Shown here in pieces: positions 58,706 through 64,000 of a stretch of 64,000 nucleotides of DNA. Below the pieces are notes generated by a model. It was given only the letters and a program-made list of their open reading frames with translations. It was not told where the DNA came from and searched no databases. The stretch is from Proteromonas lacertae (lineage: Eukaryota; Sar; Bigyra; Opalinata; Proteromonadidae), in contig NGBS01001187.1 in the NCBI GenBank assembly GCA_002245135.1, positions 18,043 to 82,042 of the forward strand, in the 5' to 3' direction. The first letter of the stretch is position 1; the number at the start of each line of letters is the position of its first letter. The position numbers and the translations under genes are program-made.

Positions 58706-59632
58706 TTAATCATCTTCGTCGTCACTAATTATAATTAGCTCATGATAAACCTTTTCTTCTTTCTTCATTCTCTCTTCTTCTTCTAATTTTCGTTTTTTAC
58801 TCACTTGTAAATCTCTTGTGAAGAAATGGATTCTCTTTTTCTTTTGATTAATATTATCAATTGGAAATTTAATATTATATACAATATTATCAGGATAAAT
58901 ACTTGCTACTACTGAATCCATATCACCAAAACCTATAAAAAATAAAGAATTATCTAATTCAACGCCATTATAATTTTTTCTTATATCACCTCCAAAATAT
59001 CCTGTATAACCTGTTAAATATCCATCTATACTATCTCCAACTAAATCGAATTCGTTTTTAATTGGATTTAATTTTATGTTCATATTTCCAAATGAACGAA
59101 TGAATTTGTCTTTTTGATATATAGTTCTAGTATTAAAGGATTCCATAATTTTATTACTATAATCTATAATTAATCTTGCATCTCTAATAGATTCTGATTT
59201 TGCTGATTTTCTTATAGGATTAAATGCAATTCTATTTAAATCATTTGTATTATAATAGAGATAATTGTTTCTATATATTACATTTGTAATGTTGTATAAA
59301 TATTCCAGCATTCTAAACAATCTATTAAATACAATTTTCTCCATTTTAAATGAACAAACATAGTTGACAAAATAGTTCAATACTGAAAACATGTATATAT
59401 TATTACAAGAATTTGAATCATTAATCATATTAATTAATAATTTGGATAAAAATTTGATATACACTTTAATATAAGTTGCATCATATAGGAAACTTGATAA
59501 ATCTACACCAATATAATTTATTATGTATATTAAATCTAATTTAAGTAAATTGAATGATAAATATATTAAATCCTGATATGTATGAGTATCTGAACATGTT
59601 CTAATGCAAGCACTTCTTCTTGTTCTTGCCAT
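58706..59632 (-). CDS. Viral protein of unknown function with NLS and SUMO-interacting-like tail
   Basis: An intact intronless frame of 308 residues. The N-terminus is basic (MARTRRSACIRT), the middle is Ile/Asn/Tyr-rich with no family I recognise, and the C-terminal part has SKKRKLEEEE, a likely nuclear localisation signal. The last residues (YHELIIISDDEDD) are a hydrophobic triplet followed by acids, the form of a SUMO-interacting motif. It is the outermost gene of the leftward group. A nuclear role during infection or integration is plausible but unproven. Confidence 0.6.
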   Translation of the reverse strand: MARTRRSACIRTCSDTHTYQDLIYLSFNLLKLDLIYIINYIGVDLSSFLYDATYIKVYIKFLSKLLINMINDSNSCNNIYMFSVLNYFVNYVCSFKMEKIVFNRLFRMLEYLYNITNVIYRNNYLYYNTNDLNRIAFNPIRKSAKSESIRDARLIIDYSNKIMESFNTRTIYQKDKFIRSFGNMNIKLNPIKNEFDLVGDSIDGYLTGYTGYFGGDIRKNYNGVELDNSLFFIGFGDMDSVVASIYPDNIVYNIKFPIDNINQKKKRIHFFTRDLQVSKKRKLEEEERMKKEEKVYHELIIISDDEDD

Positions 59633-59784
59633 TTCTTGCTATATAATATTAAAAAATCAAATAAAATAATAAAATATAACGTAAAAATGGTGATATAATT
59701 TTTGTTATTTTTTAATAACCCAAATTTTTAAAAACTTTAAATAACAATATATAAACAATTTAACAACAAATTAATAACATATAT

Positions 59785-60060
59785 TTAAATAGTTTGTTTA
59801 TATCTACCTATCTTTGAGTTTATATTTGATTTGCTTTTCAAAATGTCATTAATTTCAATCTGACTTTTTAAATTGTTGATAGTTTCTTCATGAGCAAGAC
59901 CTCTCTCTATAATGTCATTCATATTGACTCTCATATCTGACAGCTCTTGTGAATTAGGTAAGCAATTGTGAGATTTCATATATTTCCACAATGCCATAGC
60001 TATAATATAGAGAATAAAGACTAAGACGCTTAGAAATATGTTAAAATAATCGTTTTCCAT
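59785..60060 (-). CDS. Small viral single-pass membrane protein
   Basis: 91 residues: a short N-terminus (MENDYFN), one membrane helix (IFLSVLVFILYIIAMALW) and a polar, probably helical C-terminus. No family recognised. Small anchored proteins of this form are common in capsid-membrane viruses and virophages. Same strand as its neighbours, 152 bases downstream of the start of the gene to its left. Confidence 0.55.
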   Translation of the reverse strand: MENDYFNIFLSVLVFILYIIAMALWKYMKSHNCLPNSQELSDMRVNMNDIIERGLAHEETINNLKSQIEINDILKSKSNINSKIGRYKQTI

Positions 60061-60144
60061 TCAAAACAGAGTTTTTTAAAAGTAATTGAACAATTTAATT
60101 TAAAAAATTGAACAAAAAACAAAAATAAAACTATAAAAGACATA

Positions 60145-60782
60145 TTAATACATATAACCATTATTCAAACTATCATTAAATAGATTGTTGTAACTCATAT
60201 AACATTCATCACGTGCGATATCATTAATGCTATCAAGAGATAGATTGCTATTACTATTACTTTCTCTATTATTTAGAGAATAAAGTGTATTATAATTACT
60301 ATTTATTACTTTTGATGTATTTTTAATAAGTGTCTCAGATGGGATTATCTTCTTGACTTGTTCATTTAGATTAATTATCTTCTTTAATTGTTGTTGAATA
60401 TTTTGTTGGTTTTCTATAATCCTTTTTTGACCCATAGTCCTCTTCTCTTTGTTATTAAAACTTCTTATGAATGATGATGATGAGAATGGAGGTAAATTGT
60501 TCTCATCTATTGCGAATTCTTTACTTAAGTCTCTAAACCATAAGCCTTTTTAAGCCTTTCTTCTACATCGCATTGATACTCTGGATCAATGTACTGTAGT
60601 ATATATCTAATTTCGTTGTATGTTAGTTCAGACTTCATACCAGAGATGTAATTATAAAGTTTAGTTCTAGTGGGAGATCTAATTTTACCATCATTTCTGA
60701 AACATCGCATTATTATATGCTTATCTAAGTTATTCAAACATAGATTAACCTTTTTAGATTGCTTAGAATTTTCTACGCTCAT
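60145..60782 (-). pseudogene. Viral coiled-coil protein gene split by a frameshift
   Basis: The first part starts MSVENSKQSKKVNL (ATG at 60782) and runs to a stop at 60525; just upstream of the second part's ATG (60435) its frame stays open back to the same place (about 60535) and reads as a natural continuation. A single frameshift near 60530-60540 would therefore divide one gene of about 210 residues into two. The second part is Gln/Asn-rich coiled coil (QNIQQQLKKIINLNEQVKK). Two separate small genes are the alternative. No family recognised. Confidence 0.5.
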
Positions 60783-60891
60783 TGTATAAACAGAAATTAA
60801 AAATATTAAATTGTGCAAAAATGCTTATAATATTAATAATGCTTATTATGCTTATTTCTTCAATTTCGGTTACACATTTATATAAAAACAA
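60783..60891. promoter_or_regulatory. Divergent viral promoter region with ATGCTTA repeats
   Basis: 109 bases separate the leftward and rightward viral gene sets. ATGCTTA occurs three times in 34 bases (60821-60827, 60839-60845, 60848-60854). The region must contain start signals for both directions; whether the heptamer is one of them is unknown. Confidence 0.5.
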
Positions 60892-61881
60892 ATGATTCCT
60901 TATGAACATCGTACTTATTACCTTAAATCTGATATGGTATCTTCTGCTAATCAGTTTTCTACTAAGTATAAAAAAGTTTTGCATTTACCTGCATTCGATG
61001 AAGATTATTCTGACATTTCATTGAAAGACTGTGTTATTCCTAATAGTTTTCCTACTATACAAGAGGATACTAATGACACTTTCAGTATATTCATAGATTT
61101 ACAAGTTAATCCAAGTTATGGATCTTATAAATTTGATAGAGATGAATTATATAAAGGAGTTAAAATACCAGAAGGTTTTTATACTCAAGATCAAATACTT
61201 AAGATTATTAACAATGTATTCAAAGATATTACATTAAAAGATTTTATGCCTTATAATGAAGAAGTATTATCAGAGGATGATAAGAATATGCAAATGTTTA
61301 TAGGTGATGTATTTGAAATAGATGATAAAGATGATTTTCAAACTAATCACTTACAAATAGTTGGTAAAACAACAGTCTTATATGATCCTGTTAAAAGTAG
61401 TGGTAAATATAGTTATCCAATATGTTGGATTAAAACTATTAAAATAGTTACTAAAGATTTAGCATATAAATATTTTGGTATATCAAAGAAAGGTTATTTT
61501 GATTGTTATAATCCAGAAGGTAATATTAAATTTGAACCAAGTATGATTAAAGATAATAAAGAAAGATATATTGAAAGACAATTACCATTAGTTCAATTAC
61601 CTTTCAGACCTACTTTAATATGGGTTACTTCCATTACTATTAGAATGGATATAGTAAATATAGATCAAGATAGTCATGTTTTAGATAGTATTCCTATAAC
61701 AAATCCTGAATCAAGTTTTATCACTTATCAGAATTATGATATTTTTAATACTAGTAAAAAGTTTAATAATACTTATAGTAATGGTCAGATCATTTTGCAG
61801 ATTACACAGCAAAATGGTTATGAGTTGAATTTAGATAATATAGAGTTTTGTATGAGTATTGTTGTTTTTAAAAGAACTTAA
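60892..61881 (+). CDS. Penton-like minor capsid protein
   Basis: An intact 329-residue frame. The N-terminal region (FSTKYKKVLHLPAFDEDYSD followed by ISLKDCVIPNSFPTIQEDTN) and the segment GVKIPEGFYTQDQILKIINN are like those I associate with the penton/minor capsid proteins of polintons, adintoviruses and virophages; the latter is a pleat common before a jelly-roll core. The C-terminus is strand-rich. It lies 36 bases before the major capsid gene, the usual neighbour. The protein would form capsid vertices. Confidence 0.65.
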   Translation: MIPYEHRTYYLKSDMVSSANQFSTKYKKVLHLPAFDEDYSDISLKDCVIPNSFPTIQEDTNDTFSIFIDLQVNPSYGSYKFDRDELYKGVKIPEGFYTQDQILKIINNVFKDITLKDFMPYNEEVLSEDDKNMQMFIGDVFEIDDKDDFQTNHLQIVGKTTVLYDPVKSSGKYSYPICWIKTIKIVTKDLAYKYFGISKKGYFDCYNPEGNIKFEPSMIKDNKERYIERQLPLVQLPFRPTLIWVTSITIRMDIVNIDQDSHVLDSIPITNPESSFITYQNYDIFNTSKKFNNTYSNGQIILQITQQNGYELNLDNIEFCMSIVVFKRT

Positions 61882-61917
61882 TTAATTTCTTTTTAATCTA
61901 TTATTTCTTTGCTTAAT

Positions 61918-63349
61918 ATGTCTTTATCTATTCCTAAAGAACAAAAACATGGTGTAGAGACACCTGTTATGCTTCCTTTTTATCAATATGTAAAATTAAG
62001 TCCAGTTGGCTCAGCAAGTGATTGGACTATAAATGGGGATACATATACTCAAGAAATAAAGTTTGAATTAAGCGGAGATAACATAATTAACTTGTCTAAG
62101 TCTTACATTCAGTATGATCTTGTTATTAGAACTACGCCAATTAAAAGTAGTGTGCAAGCATGGACTGGTAATGCAACTAGTGATAAAGATAGTTATCCTA
62201 ATTACATAAAAGGATTAAAAAGAAGGTTTTGGTATTGCTTCATTTAGAATATGCAATCAGACAGGTACAGATTTAGTTAGAGTTGATGATAGTTATGAAC
62301 CATATCGTATATTTATGGATGAAATTGTTCGTAAGAGACCAGATCAGTATTATCAAAGCAAATTATTATGATGGTATTAAATTGAAATGGAATGATAAAA
62401 TTAAAGATAAAGTTATAAAGATGAAGCTGAGTTTGTAATACCATATAATAAAAATATCAAAATAAAAGATGCTGCCGATAGTCATTATACCATTTGATAA
62501 TGAGCCAGAATTTAGATTACATGTTAAAATACCTTTAGGAAGATTTTATAATACATTTGCAGCAATGAAAAGTGATGTATTCTTTGCAGAACGTATGTAT
62601 ATATGTGTTAAATTCCAAACTATTGATAAATTTGGTCCATTTAAATCTTGGGCTGATAAAGCTACTAGTAAAAAAGGTGAAACTAAAGCTGATTCTTCAT
62701 TTCATTTTACAACACCAGAAGTTGTTGAGAATAACATAAAAATAGAAAATATGAGATTTTATGCATATTATAATAAGGATAGTCCAATGCAATAACAATA
62801 CTAAAAACTATTGTTTATCTAAACCAATACAATTCAATGATTTTAGATGTCATCAAGTTTCTTATAGTTCTCCTAATGGAATATTCAATTATAGTTTTAC
62901 ATTGAATAGTTCTAATGGACCATTTTTAAGATTTATTATTTATAGACCATGGGATGAAGACGATAATAAATGGTTACGTATACCAGAAAATGCACAATTT
63001 AGATGGATGATAAAACGACTTTGTTCATCAACCAGATTATGCTTTAATGCAATATTATGATAGTTATATGATGGTACAAGATTATTTTAAAGACTCATGG
63101 TATGATGTTTTCAGACAAGATAAAAGCTTCAATGAGAAATTTTTCGAAATTTTAAACTTTGGTTCAAGAGATTTAGATAATATTAAGAATCAAGCAGGTA
63201 GACCTTTAGCTGCTGATTTAAAAATTACTTTGAAATTAGTTGTCCTGGAGATCCAGCATTTACAACACATAGAATATGTCATAAATTTTATATTATTACA
63301 GGTAGATTATGTTACTATTAATGGAAGTGGTATTGTTAGTGTTGTTTAA
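61918..63349 (+). pseudogene. Major capsid protein (double jelly-roll), broken by several frameshifts
   Basis: Starts at the ATG at 61918. The first part (TPVMLPFYQYVKLSPVGSAS and TQEIKFELSGDNIINLSKSY) has the form of the polinton/PLV major capsid N-terminus, where a strand carrying polar-xDLV follows. Later fragments LHVKIPLGRFYNTFAAMK and FLRFIIYRPWDEDDNK continue the same protein in changing frames. I count about five frame changes between 62215 and 63060; at least one is an extra A in an A-run near 62218. Total span fits a protein of about 475 residues, the size of PLV capsids. It cannot be expressed as read. Confidence 0.65.
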
Positions 63350-63437
63350 ATAACTATTCTCTTTATTCTTCTTATATTACTTATATCGACTATTTCTATT
63401 ATTCTTTTTGTCTTTTAATATTTCTTATATTAAATAA

Positions 63438-64000
63438 ATGCAACTTGAAAAAATAAACGATATTACAATAAACCCTGTAGAGTCTGTTGAAAAATAAAAA
63501 GAAAAGGGTAAAAAATCTGTTGTTGGTTATGATTACTTTTCAGAACCTTTCTGCAATTTTTTGTATTAGCTAAGAAAAATTCTGGTAAACAACTTTAATT
63601 TTTAATATGATTCAACACCTGTTATTATCCAAAAGTGATCAAGTTGTTTATTTCTTTGTTGGCACAATAACAAAAGATATAATTTATGAAAAAATAACAG
63701 ATATGTTGAAATATAATGAAATAGAGTATCATTGTTATGATAGTTATAGTAGATGATGAAAGAATAAACGTTTTAGATGCTGTATTAGAAATATAAAAAA
63801 GTAGATAAAAGAATTTTGACTATCCTGAAAATATATTTATTTTTGATGATATATCTTATGACTTATGCAATAGATCTATTTCAAAGTTATTAAAGTCTAA
63901 TAGACATTATAAAAGTAAAGTAATTATTTCAAGTCAATATATAACTGATATAACACCTAGTTCTAGGTTACAACTTGACTATTGCTTAGTTTTTAAGAAT
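63438..64000 (+). pseudogene. A32-like genome-packaging ATPase, broken, running off the window
   Basis: ATG at 63438 followed by a short N-terminus, an in-frame TAA at about 63495, and further frame changes. A Walker A-like KKNSGK is readable near 63571-63588, a hydrophobic strand ending in two Asp (IFIFDDI, Walker B) near 63830, and KVIISSQYI (motif III region) near 63920. This is the order in FtsK/HerA-type packaging ATPases of polintons, virophages and poxviruses. The start of the ATPase after the capsid gene fits the group's gene order. The 3' end lies outside the window. Confidence 0.6.

Larger units (their letters stand above)
58311..64000. mobile_element. Integrated polinton-like/adintovirus-like DNA virus (right end outside window)
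   Basis: Rightward genes encode a penton-like protein, a major capsid protein with the double jelly-roll virus signature and an A32-like packaging ATPase; leftward genes are small and virus-like. This capsid plus ATPase set defines the polinton, polinton-like virus, adintovirus and virophage group. No viral gene has an intron, unlike the host genes. The left limit is set between the end of the secreted protein gene (58298) and the hairpin at 58555; the GC-rich repeats at 58317-58356 may be its terminus. Capsid, ATPase and one leftward gene carry frame breaks. No integrase or polymerase lies in the visible part. Confidence 0.75.

Overview
The window is AT-rich nuclear DNA from a microbial eukaryote, ending in what looks like an integrated polinton-like or adintovirus-like DNA virus. 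Host genes are densely packed on both strands and cut by very small spliceosomal introns: most are 25-42 nt, begin GTAT/GTA and end TAG. TAA, TAG and TGA all end clear host genes, so the standard code applies. A mitochondrial phosphate carrier and a VDAC-type porin show a mitochondrion or related organelle. A DDI-G repeat protein hints at a flagellum. I cannot name the organism.

0.5-16.3 kb is housekeeping: CELF-type RRM protein, DDI-G repeat protein, hybrid histidine kinase, glycine-rich RRM protein, a golgin-like coiled coil, a ubiquitin-like membrane protein, a kinesin, VDAC and the phosphate carrier. 16.8-29.4 kb is an accessory block: an LRR protein, two complete pseudokinase-LRR genes (one with a C-terminal membrane anchor), a third copy cut off by the 3' half of an HSP70 gene, a BTB-BACK-Ig-SPRY gene with two in-frame TGA codons, and the 5' end of a CLC channel gene. 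Every intron inside the LRR regions is phase 1, and several exons are exactly one or two 28-residue repeats long, an arrangement suited to repeat shuffling.

29.5-51.7 kb returns to core genes: PDCD2, a DHHC acyltransferase, two tandem copies of a membrane-anchored coiled-coil protein ending in a starch-binding-like (CBM26-type) domain, B-type cyclin, RhoGAP, a THUMPD1/Tan1 homologue with an added RanBP2 zinc finger, an NSUN2/Trm4 homologue with an added CCCH finger, UDP-glucose 4-epimerase, two type II membrane proteins likely to act in glycan modification, ribosomal eL21, an acidic low-complexity protein and a SPRTN protease. A small relic of the pseudokinase family lies near 52 kb.

52.7-58.3 kb encodes a large secreted modular protein (tandem modules, PA14-like and Ig-like domains) with one internal frameshift. 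It ends abruptly at a GC-rich repeat block. From there to the window end is the viral element: a leftward set of small genes and a rightward set (penton-like protein, double jelly-roll major capsid protein, A32-like packaging ATPase). The capsid and ATPase genes carry several frame breaks, so this copy is either decayed or poorly resolved.
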